Position numbers and translations under genes: made by a program. A stretch of DNA of 64,000 nt, from positions 372,001 through 436,000 of the forward strand of contig NZ_JBLFFL010000003.1 in the NCBI RefSeq assembly GCF_051400755.1, given 5' to 3'. The notes below the pieces were generated by a model. The model had not been told where the DNA came from, did no database searches, and worked only from the letters and a program-made list of their open reading frames with translations. Numbering within the stretch: the stretch's first letter is position 1; the number at the start of each line of letters is the position of its first letter. The DNA is from Parapedobacter sp051400755. GTDB lineage: Bacteria; Bacteroidota; Bacteroidia; Sphingobacteriales; Sphingobacteriaceae. Below, piece after piece: positions 31,577 through 40,758 of the stretch.

Positions 31577-33622
31577 ATGAAGAAAATCAGCATATATCTA
31601 CTGACTTTTATCGGCACCTGCACGGTGGCCCTGGCGCAGGTAGACCGTAGCCAATACCCCGAACCCGGTCCGGCTCCGCAAATCAATATCGGCGACCCGG
31701 CCACGTTCACGCTGGACAATGGACTGAAGGTATTCGTGGTGGAAAACCACAAGCTACCGCGCGTCACGTATTCGCTCGTGTTGGACCGCGACCCCATCTT
31801 GGAGGGTGATAAAGCGGGCCTCACGTCACTTGTGGGCGATATGCTTATGGGCGGCACGGCCACCCGCAGCAAGGATGAATTGGATGAAGCCATTGACCGG
31901 ATCGGTGCTTACATCGGCGCGTCTTCCACCTCGGCCAATGCTTCGTCATTGAAGAAGTACAATGATCAGTTGCTTGAACTGTTTGCCGATGTGTTATTCC
32001 ATCCCGCCTTTCCCCAAACGGAGCTCGATAAGCTCAAAAAGCAAACGATATCGTCGTTGGCAGCGGACAAAGACGACCCCAATAGCATCATCGGTGTGGT
32101 CCGGAACGCGGCCATGTATGGCAAAGACCATCCTTACGGGGAGATCGAAACCGAAAAGACCGTGGAAAACCTGCACGTAGACGACTTTAAGCATTACTAC
32201 ACGACGTATTTCAAGCCCAACATCGCATACCTAGCCATCGTTGGGGATATCACAGTAGCCGAGGCCAAACAATTGGTAAACAAGCACTTTTCCGGATGGC
32301 AAAAAGGTGATGTGCCCAAGCATGAATGGCCATCGCCCACCGCTCCCAAGGGCAACAAGGTCGTGCTTGTAAACCGCCCCGCTAGTGCCCAGTCGGTCAT
32401 CAGCGTGGGTTATCCGTTTGACCTGAAACCCAATAACCCCGACGTAATAGCGGTCAACGTGGTGGCTGAAATCCTCGGCGGGGGAGCCTCCTCTCGGCTA
32501 TTCCAGAATCTGCGCGAAGACAAAGGATATACCTATGGCGCCTATGGCAGCATTAACCCGGGCAAACTGGTGGCTACCCTGAGCACCAATGCCAGCGTAC
32601 GCAATGCGGTCACGGATAGCGCAACTCAAGAGTTTATCCACGAATTGAATCGGATGGCCGAAAAAACCATCACCCAGGGAGAGCTCGACCTGGCGAAGGC
32701 TTCCCTTGCGGGGAGTTTCGGACGGTCGCTGGAGCAGCCGTCGACCATCGCGAACTTTGCTATCAATACGGAATTGCAACAGCTGCCCAAAGACTACTAT
32801 AAAAATTACCTTAAAAACATGGATGGCATTACGTTGGATCAGATCAATGAGATCGCGGCTAACTATGTGCGCGGCCACGACCTGCAAGTGACCATCGTGG
32901 GCAAAACGGATGATTTTGCGGACAAGATGGGCACGTTCGGCACGGTGCAGTTCTATACGGTCACCGGCGATCCGGAGGTGAAGATGGATATCACCGATGC
33001 CAGCGTCACGGCCGAAGGGGTGATCGAAAAATACCTCGACGCGATCGGGGGCCGCGAAAAGCTGGTGGCTGTAAAAACCATGAAAGCGGTGAGCGAAGCC
33101 GAAATCCAGGGAATGACTATTGTCATTGAACAGGTGGTGGATCAAGGCAAAGGCATCGCTGTGCAAAGCACCAGGATGGGCGATATGGTGCTCTCAAAAG
33201 TGCTGGTCACGAAAGATAAGGTGACCGCGACAGCCCAAGGACAATCGCAGGAACTCCCGGCCGAAGCTGCGGCGGCATATCAAGCGTTGCTATACATCTT
33301 CCCCGAACTCACCTACCAGGAGCGGGGCGTAAAACTGGCGTTGGACGGTATCGGCAAGGTAAACGAAGAGGATGCCTACAAGGTGAAGGTGACCGATGGC
33401 AGCAATACATCCACCGAATATTTCAGCGTGGCCACGGGGCTCAAGCTGAAAACCGAGAGCACGCTTTCCGGAGAGACCACCATAAATGGCTACGCCACCT
33501 ACGAGCGCATCCAGCTGCCTGAAACCGTTACCATCGCTAACCAGATGATGCCGGTGCCGCTGAAAGCGGTAACCAAGGAAGTGGTGATCAACGTGGAAAT
33601 CAGTGACGAAGAACTGAAATAG
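31577..33622 (+). CDS. M16 family protein, non-catalytic chain with C-terminal extension
   Basis: A 681-residue secreted protein with a signal peptide ending at LAQ. Residues 35-460 have the two M16 halves, but the HxxEH site is replaced by LTSLVGDMLMGGT. The substrate-binding RxxxY-type region is kept (LREDKGYTYGAYGSI). Residues about 475-681 form an extra domain beginning VIEKYLDAIGGREKLVAVKT, which resembles the LolA/outer-membrane lipoprotein-sorting fold seen at the end of such chains in Bacteroidetes. It should pair with the catalytic chain just upstream. Confidence 0.9.
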   Translation: MKKISIYLLTFIGTCTVALAQVDRSQYPEPGPAPQINIGDPATFTLDNGLKVFVVENHKLPRVTYSLVLDRDPILEGDKAGLTSLVGDMLMGGTATRSKDELDEAIDRIGAYIGASSTSANASSLKKYNDQLLELFADVLFHPAFPQTELDKLKKQTISSLAADKDDPNSIIGVVRNAAMYGKDHPYGEIETEKTVENLHVDDFKHYYTTYFKPNIAYLAIVGDITVAEAKQLVNKHFSGWQKGDVPKHEWPSPTAPKGNKVVLVNRPASAQSVISVGYPFDLKPNNPDVIAVNVVAEILGGGASSRLFQNLREDKGYTYGAYGSINPGKLVATLSTNASVRNAVTDSATQEFIHELNRMAEKTITQGELDLAKASLAGSFGRSLEQPSTIANFAINTELQQLPKDYYKNYLKNMDGITLDQINEIAANYVRGHDLQVTIVGKTDDFADKMGTFGTVQFYTVTGDPEVKMDITDASVTAEGVIEKYLDAIGGREKLVAVKTMKAVSEAEIQGMTIVIEQVVDQGKGIAVQSTRMGDMVLSKVLVTKDKVTATAQGQSQELPAEAAAAYQALLYIFPELTYQERGVKLALDGIGKVNEEDAYKVKVTDGSNTSTEYFSVATGLKLKTESTLSGETTINGYATYERIQLPETVTIANQMMPVPLKAVTKEVVINVEISDEELK

Positions 33623-33627
33623 GCGCA

Positions 33628-34149
33628 TTAAAATCGTATAAATGCCTCGATCTGCTCATTGGTAAACCGGAGGGTGTCTTCCTTATACAGGTGGCCCGAA
33701 GTGTCAAACTCATCAAAAATATGGGGGATGTGGATGCGCAACGGCAACACATTCAAGCGCACGTAGTGGCAGACACCGGTAAAATGATCGACCCCGCGGA
33801 TGTTGCCATACTTGCCGCTGGATAACCCCACCAGCGCGGCTTTTTTATTAAAAAAACTGTCGGGAAACTGGCAGGCATCGACAAACGTTTTCAGTATCCC
33901 CGGAAAGCTTCCGTTATATTCGGGGATGATGAAAATAAACTTGTCCGTTGCGCTGATGTGCTCCTGATAAGGCAGGAATGCGGTGCTCCGGGTTTTGTAC
34001 ATATCGGCCGATATGAATTCGGCCGACAAATCCGCGAGCGACAGAAGATGCGCCTCCACCCCCTTTTCCGCCAGCCTGTGCTGATAATAACTCGACAGCT
34101 TAAACGTATTACTATGAGGACGGTTTGTACCGGATATGATGGTAATCAT
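33628..34149 (-). CDS. NAD(P)H-dependent FMN reductase
   Basis: A 173-residue flavodoxin-like protein. The FMN phosphate loop is SGTNRPHSNT at residues 6-15, and the family motif PEYNGSFPGILKTFVDA follows. It matches the NADPH-dependent FMN reductase (SsuE/YieF-like) family, which includes quinone and azo reductases. The electron acceptor cannot be told. It is convergent with the M16 gene, with only 5 bases between the two stops. Confidence 0.88.
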   Translation of the reverse strand: MITIISGTNRPHSNTFKLSSYYQHRLAEKGVEAHLLSLADLSAEFISADMYKTRSTAFLPYQEHISATDKFIFIIPEYNGSFPGILKTFVDACQFPDSFFNKKAALVGLSSGKYGNIRGVDHFTGVCHYVRLNVLPLRIHIPHIFDEFDTSGHLYKEDTLRFTNEQIEAFIRF

Positions 34150-34271
34150 GATGGATTAAATTAAAAAGCGTATCTTAGCCCCTCGCATTTGTACTTGCTG
34201 AAATGCCCAAAAATACAAATTAATGAATACTTTTGAGCACAGCGCAACAGGGCGTAAATTTTTCATCACCC

Positions 34272-35072
34272 ATGGGTAAAATCATTTCAATAGCTAATCA
34301 AAAGGGAGGGGTGGGTAAAACGACCACTTCCATCAACCTGGCAGCGAGTTTGGCTGTACTGGAATACAAAACGTTGTTGGTAGACGCCGATCCGCAAGCG
34401 AATTCGACATCGGGGATCGGATTTGACCCGCGCACCATCAAGGCCAGCGTCTATGAATGTTTGATCAACGACCTGGACCCGCATGAGGCGATCCAGCATA
34501 CGGATACGCCCAACCTGGACCTGTTGCCAGCGCATATCGATCTGGTGGGGGCCGAAATCGAAATGATCAACCTGCATGAGCGGGAATATAAAATGCGTGG
34601 CATCCTCAACCAGATAAAGGACGAGTATGATTTTATCGTGATCGATTGCTCGCCTTCGTTGGGCCTCATCACCATCAATGCCCTCTCCGCTTCCGATTCG
34701 GTCATCATCCCCGTACAATGCGAATACTTCGCCCTGGAAGGCTTAGGCAAATTGCTCAACACCATCAAAATCGTACAGAACCGGTTGAACACGGCCCTGG
34801 AGATCGAAGGTATCCTGCTGACGATGTATGATGTGCGGCTGCGGCTATCCAATCAGGTCGTGGAAGAGGTAAGGTCGCATTTCACAGAGTTGGTCTTCAA
34901 TACGATTATCCAGCGCAATACGCGACTGAGCGAGGCCCCCAGCTTCGGCATCTCCGTCATCATGCATGATGCCAATAGCAAGGGCGCCATCAACTACCTG
35001 AACCTGGCCCGGGAGATCCTCGAAAAGAACAATCATAACACAGAAAAAAAAGTACACGTAAGCGCATCTTAG
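34272..35072 (+). CDS. parA: Chromosome-partitioning ATPase ParA (Soj)
   Basis: A 266-residue deviant Walker-A ATPase. The P-loop KGGVGKTT is at residues 11-18, VDADPQANSTSG follows, and DFIVIDCSPSLGLIT is the Walker B region. ParA forms ATP-dependent dimers on DNA and moves ParB-parS complexes to segregate the chromosome. I chose the ATG at 34272, which opens at the standard MGKIISIANQ; an upstream TTG frame is less likely. parB follows 3 bases after the stop. No parS sequence resembling TGTTTCACGTGAAACA was found in the window. Confidence 0.95.
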   Translation: MGKIISIANQKGGVGKTTTSINLAASLAVLEYKTLLVDADPQANSTSGIGFDPRTIKASVYECLINDLDPHEAIQHTDTPNLDLLPAHIDLVGAEIEMINLHEREYKMRGILNQIKDEYDFIVIDCSPSLGLITINALSASDSVIIPVQCEYFALEGLGKLLNTIKIVQNRLNTALEIEGILLTMYDVRLRLSNQVVEEVRSHFTELVFNTIIQRNTRLSEAPSFGISVIMHDANSKGAINYLNLAREILEKNNHNTEKKVHVSAS

Positions 35073-35075
35073 CAC

Positions 35076-35996
35076 ATGGCAGCACAACAACGGAAAATAG
35101 GTTTGGGTAAGGGACTGGGTGCATTGCTCGACGATACCGAAGAGGTCATCAGGCGGCCAGCAGAAAACAAGTCGGTAGGCGACGTGCAGGAACAGCGAAT
35201 ACAGACCAACATCAACGATATACGCATTTCCCAGATCGCGGTCAATCCTTTTCAACCACGGACGGCCTTTGATGAGGAGGCGTTAGGCGAACTGGCCGAT
35301 TCCATCAGATTGCAGGGATTGATACAGCCCATCACTGTGCGGCACGCCGCAGGCGACACCTACCAGCTCATCAGCGGCGAACGGCGATTGCGGGCGGCAA
35401 AACTCGCCGGATTGACGGAAATACCGGCGTATGTACGCACGGCCAATGACCAACAAATGCTGGAAATGGCCCTTATCGAAAACATCCAGCGTGAAAACCT
35501 CAATGCCATCGAAGTGGCACTGAGTTTCCAGCGGATGATCGAAGAATGCAGCCTCAAACAGGAGGAACTGGGCGAACGGGTGAGCAAGAACCGATCAACG
35601 GTGACCAATTACCTGCGCCTGCTGAAACTACCTCCGGTCATCCAGGCCGCCATCCGCGACGGGCAGCTCAGCATGGGGCATGCACGGGCGCTGATCAATG
35701 TCGCCGAGATCGATAAGCTGCTCTATATTTTCCGCGAAATCGTCAAGAAGGGGTTATCTGTACGGAAAACCGAAGAATTGGTGAGAGATATGCAGCAACA
35801 TGCCAGCCAGCAGGCCAAACGCGAGAAAACCGCTCCCCTGTCCTTTCAGTATCAGAAGGTGGAGGATGACCTGGCCTCTAAGTTTGCCACGCGGGTGAAG
35901 CTCAAGGTTGCGGGCAAAAAGGGCACCGGTGCCATCGAAATCCCTTTCCATTCGGAGGAAGACCTCAACAGGATCCTCGAACTATTAGATTGGTAA
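35076..35996 (+). CDS. parB: Chromosome-partitioning protein ParB (Spo0J)
   Basis: A 306-residue ParB with the CTP-binding/N-terminal boxes GLIQPI (81-86), GERRLRAA (101-108) and ENIQREN (135-141). A helix-turn-helix at about 160-185 (LGERVSKNRSTVTNYLRLLK) binds parS, and the C-terminal region dimerises. ParB loads at parS and slides as a CTP-dependent clamp. It directly follows parA. Its stop overlaps the start of the next gene by 1 base (TAATG), indicating translational coupling. Confidence 0.96.
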   Translation: MAAQQRKIGLGKGLGALLDDTEEVIRRPAENKSVGDVQEQRIQTNINDIRISQIAVNPFQPRTAFDEEALGELADSIRLQGLIQPITVRHAAGDTYQLISGERRLRAAKLAGLTEIPAYVRTANDQQMLEMALIENIQRENLNAIEVALSFQRMIEECSLKQEELGERVSKNRSTVTNYLRLLKLPPVIQAAIRDGQLSMGHARALINVAEIDKLLYIFREIVKKGLSVRKTEELVRDMQQHASQQAKREKTAPLSFQYQKVEDDLASKFATRVKLKVAGKKGTGAIEIPFHSEEDLNRILELLDW

Positions 35997-36736
35997 TGAA
36001 TCGCCTTTTTATCATCGCGCTGTTGATGCTGGGGCTCACCGGTGCGCTGCGGGCACAGGAGCCGGACAGCCTGCGGCGCGACACCATTCCGAAGGCGGTG
36101 GATAGCCTTGCCGTGGATACCATAGGTAAAGCCGATACGACCGAGACCCGCCGCGAACGGCGGCAACGGGAACGTCGCGAGCGGGAAGCGCTGGAGGAGA
36201 AGCAGACGGTATTCAAAGATTCGGCCCGGCTGGCGCTGGAAGCCATGTCGGTCAGGCCAGGGAGGCAATCGCTCATGGTACCCGGCTGGGGACAGATCAG
36301 CAATGGCGGTTGGTGGTGGCTCAAGGTGCCGGTCATCTACGGCGGATTCGTCAGCGCCGGACTGGTATTCGAATTCAATAACCGGTACTATCACGACATT
36401 TTGGAAGAGGTGCAATACCGCGTTAATAACAATCATGCCATCCCACCCAATACCAAATACCCGAATATGGACGCCGGTAGTCAAGCGACGGATTATATGA
36501 TTACTTACAAAGACTACTACCGCCGCAACCGAGACCTGACGGTATTGGTGACCATCGGTTGGTGGGGCCTACAGGCGGTGGAGGCTTATGTCACGTCTAT
36601 GCTCAAGCACCGCTGGGAGATCGACAATCCGTTGGGTTTCAAGATTTCGCCTACGCTGTTGCCGCAGCCTGCGTCATCTTTCGCTTATCAGTCCCGCCCA
36701 TACGCCCTCGGCTTCAAAGTAGGATTTACTTTTTAG
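35996..36736 (+). CDS. DUF5683 domain membrane protein
   Basis: A 246-residue exported membrane protein. A signal peptide (residues 1-20, ending RAQ) precedes a highly charged segment (ETRRERRQRERREREALEEK). The C-terminal 150 residues match DUF5683, with VPGWGQISNGGWWWLKVPVI, YYRRNRDLTVLV and VEAYVTSMLKHRWEIDNPLG. The domain is common in Bacteroidetes and nearly always found beside parB and dapB; its role is unknown. The ATG at 35996 overlaps the parB stop. Confidence 0.88.
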   Translation: MNRLFIIALLMLGLTGALRAQEPDSLRRDTIPKAVDSLAVDTIGKADTTETRRERRQRERREREALEEKQTVFKDSARLALEAMSVRPGRQSLMVPGWGQISNGGWWWLKVPVIYGGFVSAGLVFEFNNRYYHDILEEVQYRVNNNHAIPPNTKYPNMDAGSQATDYMITYKDYYRRNRDLTVLVTIGWWGLQAVEAYVTSMLKHRWEIDNPLGFKISPTLLPQPASSFAYQSRPYALGFKVGFTF

Positions 36737-36759
36737 ATATACCGTTTATAGATTAAACC

Positions 36760-36800
36760 CTTTTGACTTTTAATTTTTAACTTTTGTCTTTTGACTGCTA
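36760..36800. repeat. Low-complexity TTTTGACTTTTAA tract
   Basis: Repeated TTTTGACTTTTAATTTTTAA-type words fill the space before the dapB promoter and supply its -33 box. Such tracts are typical between Bacteroidetes genes. Confidence 0.6.
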
Positions 36801-36814
36801 ACTTACTAAGTTTG
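36783..36814 (+). promoter_or_regulatory. Promoter of dapB-lepB
   Basis: TTTG (36783-36786) and TAAGTTTG (36807-36814) are 20 bases apart, both perfect matches. The ATG lies 20 bases after the -7 box. Confidence 0.85.
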
Positions 36815-36834
36815 CGAATCAGCAATTTACGTAT

Positions 36835-37584
36835 ATGAACATTGCACTACTCGGATATGGCAAGATGGGGCGGCTCATCGAAAAGTTTGCCTTACAGCGT
36901 GGTCATCAGGTCCACCTCGTCGTCGACGAAAACAATCGGGATAGCGTCGCCCCTTCAGACCTGGAAGGCGCCGACGTGGCGATTGACTTCAGCAGGCCGG
37001 AAGCAGCCGTAGCCAATATCGAACTGTGCTTTGAGGCGAATGTACCGATCGTCGTGGGCACCACCGGCTGGTATGACCAGCTGGAGGAGGTAAAAAAACA
37101 ATGCCTCGATGGTAACAAAACCTTGCTTTATGGCTCTAACTTCAGTATCGGGGTGAATGTATTTTTTCACATCAACAAGTTATTGGCCGCCGTAATGAAT
37201 CCATATAAGCAATATGATGTACAGGTAGAAGAAATCCACCACACCCAAAAGCTGGATGCGCCCAGCGGTACCGCCATCACCATCGCGGAGGGCATCATCG
37301 AACAGACCGATTCCAAAACAGAATGGATCAACAACCTCATCGGAGAGGGCAAGGAATCCATTCCGAAGGCCCAGCAGCTGCTCATCGAGAGCCACCGCAT
37401 TGATGATGTACCGGGCACGCATACCGTGTTGTACAGTTCAGAAGTCGACCAGATCGAATTCAAGCATACCGCCCATAGCCGCGCAGGCTTCGCGCTCGGT
37501 GCAGTCATCGCCGCCGAATGGCTTGACGGCAAAACCGGATTTTACCAAGTGACCGAAATGTTTAACTTTGGCGGGCGCATTTAA
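36835..37584 (+). CDS. dapB: 4-hydroxy-tetrahydrodipicolinate reductase
   Basis: A 249-residue enzyme of the diaminopimelate/lysine pathway, which supplies peptidoglycan cross-links. The nucleotide-binding loop GYGKMGR is at residues 7-13. The catalytic signature EIHHTQKLDAPSGTA holds His135, His136 and Lys139. Bacteroidetes DapB is slightly shorter than the E. coli enzyme, as seen here. It has its own strong promoter. lepB follows by 31 bases, so the two are probably an operon at the end of the par cluster. Confidence 0.96.
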   Translation: MNIALLGYGKMGRLIEKFALQRGHQVHLVVDENNRDSVAPSDLEGADVAIDFSRPEAAVANIELCFEANVPIVVGTTGWYDQLEEVKKQCLDGNKTLLYGSNFSIGVNVFFHINKLLAAVMNPYKQYDVQVEEIHHTQKLDAPSGTAITIAEGIIEQTDSKTEWINNLIGEGKESIPKAQQLLIESHRIDDVPGTHTVLYSSEVDQIEFKHTAHSRAGFALGAVIAAEWLDGKTGFYQVTEMFNFGGRI

Positions 37585-37615
37585 TATCAGATAAACGTAT
37601 CTAAACGCAACCTAT

Positions 37616-39037
37616 ATGGGATATATCGTTTTTGCAATTATTCTAATCTTAGTCCATGTCGGCCTTTGGAAATTGTTCATCAAGGCCGGTCGTAAGGGTT
37701 GGGAATCGTTGATACCCATTTACCGGGAATATGTGATCACCCGGATCACCGGACATCCCCGCTGGTGGATCGCATTGCTGCTGATTCCCATCGTGAATAT
37801 TTTCATCTTTTTCGGGCTGTACCTTGATTTGGTCAAGGCCTTCGGCAAGCGCCGATTTTGGGAGTATGCAGCCACCGTGCTGTTGCCGTTCGTGGTGCTT
37901 CCCTGGTGGGGCAACGACCCGAAAGTTGTGTACCTCGGCCAATCCTTTACACCGGAGTTTAAGGAGAAATATCCCTATAAAAAGTCCGTTGGCCGCGAAT
38001 GGGCAGATGCCATTGTATTCGCGGTGGTGGCGGCTACGCTCATCAGGGGCTTTCTCATTGAAGCGTATATGATCCCCACGGGATCTATGGAAAAAAGCCT
38101 GCTCGTGGGCGACTTCCTGTTTGTGAGCAAACTGAATTATGGGCCACGCGTGCCCATGACCCCGATCGCATTTCCCTTTGCGCACCACACCATGCCCCTT
38201 GTAGGCGGCAAAGCCTATTGGGAAGGCATAAAAATCGGGTATAAACGGCTGCCGGGATTCCAAGAGATCGAACGGAATGACGTGGTGGTATTCAACTACC
38301 CGATGGAGGCCGATCCCCCATTCAACAGGCCCATCGACAAACGCGAAAACTACATCAAACGCGCCGTTGGCGTCCCGGGTGATACCATTTCGCTGCGCGA
38401 AGCGCAATTATATGTCAACGGCGACAAGGGGTATCAACCGCCCAATGGCCAACTGGATTACTATGTGTATACCGACGGAACGGGGCTGAACCCGCAGCGG
38501 CTGCTCGACATGCGGATTGACTACAATCCGTACGCGCGTGAACCGTACCAGCTTTACCTTACCGACGAAGCTTATGAAGAGGTAAAAGGCTGGGCTAATG
38601 TCAAACGGATCGTACCCAATATCCGGCACCGCGATAACGCCGAACCGGGTGTATTCCCCAATAATCCGCTATACCATTGGAATATTGACAATTTCGGGCC
38701 CGTCATCATACCCAAAAAAGGATGGACGATCACCCTTGACAGCCTCACCATGCCGATCTACGAACGCGCCATCCGCGTATACGAAGGCAATGAATTGGAA
38801 AGCCGGGAAGACGGCATCTACCTCAATGGCGCCAAAGCGAATAGCTATACGTTCAAGATGAACTACTACTGGATGATGGGTGATAACCGCCACAACTCCG
38901 AAGATGCCCGTACATGGGGCTTCGTGCCGGAGGACCATATCGTGGGCAAAGCGCTCTTTGTATGGCTGAGCTGGGATAAAGACGGCACCTTCTTCAGCAA
39001 GATCCGCTGGAACCGGATTTTCATGGGGATTAACTAG
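37616..39037 (+). CDS. lepB: Signal peptidase I with N-terminal DUF5684 region
   Basis: A 473-residue inner-membrane serine protease, much longer than E. coli LepB (324). Residues 1-100 form three membrane helices matching DUF5684. The peptidase follows: membrane helix at 130-150, the catalytic Ser157 in MIPTGSMEKSL and Lys248 in YIKRAVGVPGDTIS. A large insert (about 270-400) precedes the last conserved box MMGDNRHNSEDARTWGFVP. It removes signal peptides from exported proteins. The enlarged form is usual in Bacteroidetes. It ends near the convergent pdxJ. Confidence 0.95.
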   Translation: MGYIVFAIILILVHVGLWKLFIKAGRKGWESLIPIYREYVITRITGHPRWWIALLLIPIVNIFIFFGLYLDLVKAFGKRRFWEYAATVLLPFVVLPWWGNDPKVVYLGQSFTPEFKEKYPYKKSVGREWADAIVFAVVAATLIRGFLIEAYMIPTGSMEKSLLVGDFLFVSKLNYGPRVPMTPIAFPFAHHTMPLVGGKAYWEGIKIGYKRLPGFQEIERNDVVVFNYPMEADPPFNRPIDKRENYIKRAVGVPGDTISLREAQLYVNGDKGYQPPNGQLDYYVYTDGTGLNPQRLLDMRIDYNPYAREPYQLYLTDEAYEEVKGWANVKRIVPNIRHRDNAEPGVFPNNPLYHWNIDNFGPVIIPKKGWTITLDSLTMPIYERAIRVYEGNELESREDGIYLNGAKANSYTFKMNYYWMMGDNRHNSEDARTWGFVPEDHIVGKALFVWLSWDKDGTFFSKIRWNRIFMGIN

Positions 39038-39066
39038 GTAGGCTTGCTGTCCGCTGTCATCAAAAA

Positions 39067-39789
39067 CTAGCGAAGGGATAGCTGGTCCAGATACAGCTTG
39101 ATTGTCTCTTCTAGCCCCAAGTAAAGCGCATCGGCGATCAGCGCGTGGCCAATACTCACTTCGAGCAATCCCGGTACATGCTGGTTGAAATACCGTAGGT
39201 TGTGCAGGTCGAGGTCATGCCCGGCATTGAGGCCCAAACCCGCCTGTTGCGCTGCCTCAGCGGCGGCGATGTACGGTGCAATGGCCTGCTCGCGGTCGCG
39301 ATGATAGGTGCTCGCATAGCCTTCGGTATAAAGTTCCACGCGGTCGGTGCCGGTTTCTGCCGCTGCCGCTATCATCGTGGGATCGGGGTCTACAAATATA
39401 GAGACCCGGATACCCGCTTCCTTAAACAGCGAACAGGTGTCCTGCAAATACGATCGGTGCTTGATGGTGTCCCAGCCATGGTTGGACGTGATCTGCCCCG
39501 GGTCGTCCGGCACCAGCGTCACCTGGGCGGGCGCGGTATCCAACACCAGGCGGACAAACTTCTCCTCTTGGCTATTGCCCTCGATGTTCAGTTCGGTCTG
39601 GATATTCGCTTTCAGGTCATAAACATCCTGATAGCGGATGTGCCGCTCATCCGGCCGGGGATGCACCGTGATTCCTTGCGCGCCGAATCGTTCACAGGCC
39701 AATGCCGCTTGCAATACATCGGGATTATTGCCTCCCCTTGAGTTGCGGAGCGTAGCGATTTTGTTGATATTGACGGACAGTCTTGCCAT
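39067..39789 (-). CDS. pdxJ: Pyridoxine 5'-phosphate synthase
   Basis: A 240-residue TIM barrel enzyme that condenses 1-deoxyxylulose 5-phosphate with 3-amino-1-hydroxyacetone phosphate in vitamin B6 synthesis. Motifs: LSVNINKIATLRNSRGGNNP, GITVHPRPDERHI, ELNIEG, VTLVPDDPGQITSNHGW and GLNAGHDLDLHNL. The start MARLSVNINK (ATG at 39787-39789) is the family's usual one; the frame is open 15 codons further upstream. It is divergent from cdaA across 128 bases. Confidence 0.97.
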   Translation of the reverse strand: MARLSVNINKIATLRNSRGGNNPDVLQAALACERFGAQGITVHPRPDERHIRYQDVYDLKANIQTELNIEGNSQEEKFVRLVLDTAPAQVTLVPDDPGQITSNHGWDTIKHRSYLQDTCSLFKEAGIRVSIFVDPDPTMIAAAAETGTDRVELYTEGYASTYHRDREQAIAPYIAAAEAAQQAGLGLNAGHDLDLHNLRYFNQHVPGLLEVSIGHALIADALYLGLEETIKLYLDQLSLR

Positions 39790-39917
39790 GGGAATTGCTT
39801 TATCAATGACAAACTTAGCCAACTTACCCAACAATGCAAGCTATTGACCGCTAATCGGCCACTGAAAAATTCACTTTTATCACCCGGAACGCATAAATTT
39901 CTTAAATTGCGGGGATT

Positions 39918-40700
39918 ATGGAGAGCCTCGACTTCAGCTTTAGGTTACTGGATATCATCGACATCCTGCTGGTAGCTGTCATCCTTTATTATATCTATAG
40001 CCTTATACGGGGTACCATTGCGGTAAACATCCTCATCGGCCTGGGACTGATCTATGTGATCTTTCTGCTTGTCCAGCAATTCAATATGCACCTGCTCACC
40101 CAGATCTTTGGCGGATTTATCAGTGTGGGGTCGTTGGCCCTGGTGGTGGTCTTCCAGCAGGAAATCCGGCGTTTCCTCATCCATATCGGCAAGAACATCT
40201 CCGTAAAGCGGAAAAATTTCCTTTGGTCGATCTTCGTCAACAAAAAAACCGCGACGCAGGATAATCATGCCCGCCTGAAACCGATTGTCGATGCCTGCCG
40301 GAGCCTGTCCAAATCGTACACGGGGGCATTGCTGGTGTTTGCCAAATATTATGATGAAGAATACTATCAGACCAGCGGCGAGTTCCTGGATGCGCAGCTC
40401 TCCAAGCGACTGCTCGAAAGCATCTTCCAAAAAAGCAGTCCGTTGCACGATGGCGCGGTGGTGATCGTCGATTTCAAGGTGATGACTGCCAGCTGTGTGC
40501 TTCCCCTATCGGATAGCGAAGATCTGCCCCTCCATTTCGGTTTGCGCCACCGGGCCGCCATCGGCGTCACGGAGGTGAGCGATGCGATTGCGGTGGTGGT
40601 GTCTGAAGAAACCGGGGAGATCTCATTTGCCAAAGATGGCAACGTAAACATGAACATCAGTCACGAGGAGTTGGAAGAGCTGCTGAACGCCAACCTATGA
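39918..40700 (+). CDS. cdaA: Diadenylate cyclase (c-di-AMP synthase)
   Basis: A 260-residue membrane enzyme. Three helices at residues 10-90 are followed by the DAC domain, with the catalytic DGA at 178-180 (LHDGAVVIV) and RHR at 210-212 (GLRHRAAIG). It makes cyclic di-AMP from two ATP; this second messenger controls potassium and osmolyte transport and cell wall balance in many bacteria. The usual partners cdaR and glmM are not adjacent, and folP, often next to cdaA in Bacteroidetes, is not present either. It ends at a bidirectional terminator. Confidence 0.95.
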   Translation: MESLDFSFRLLDIIDILLVAVILYYIYSLIRGTIAVNILIGLGLIYVIFLLVQQFNMHLLTQIFGGFISVGSLALVVVFQQEIRRFLIHIGKNISVKRKNFLWSIFVNKKTATQDNHARLKPIVDACRSLSKSYTGALLVFAKYYDEEYYQTSGEFLDAQLSKRLLESIFQKSSPLHDGAVVIVDFKVMTASCVLPLSDSEDLPLHFGLRHRAAIGVTEVSDAIAVVVSEETGEISFAKDGNVNMNISHEELEELLNANL

Positions 40701-40709
40701 TATGAAAAA

Positions 40710-40738
40710 AGCCTGATCTGCGTCATGCAAATCAGGCT
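40710..40738. terminator. Bidirectional terminator after cdaA
   Basis: AGCCTGAT (40710-40717) pairs with ATCAGGCT (40731-40738), flanked by an A run and TTTTCT. It lies between cdaA and the convergent DUF2911 gene. Confidence 0.88.
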
Positions 40739-40758
40739 TTTCTGCGAAAGGCCGTTAC

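Noticed and set aside
34150..36830. Search for parS sites near parA-parB
   Set aside because: No 16-base palindrome of the TGTTTCACGTGAAACA type was found; CACGTG occurs elsewhere only in non-palindromic context.
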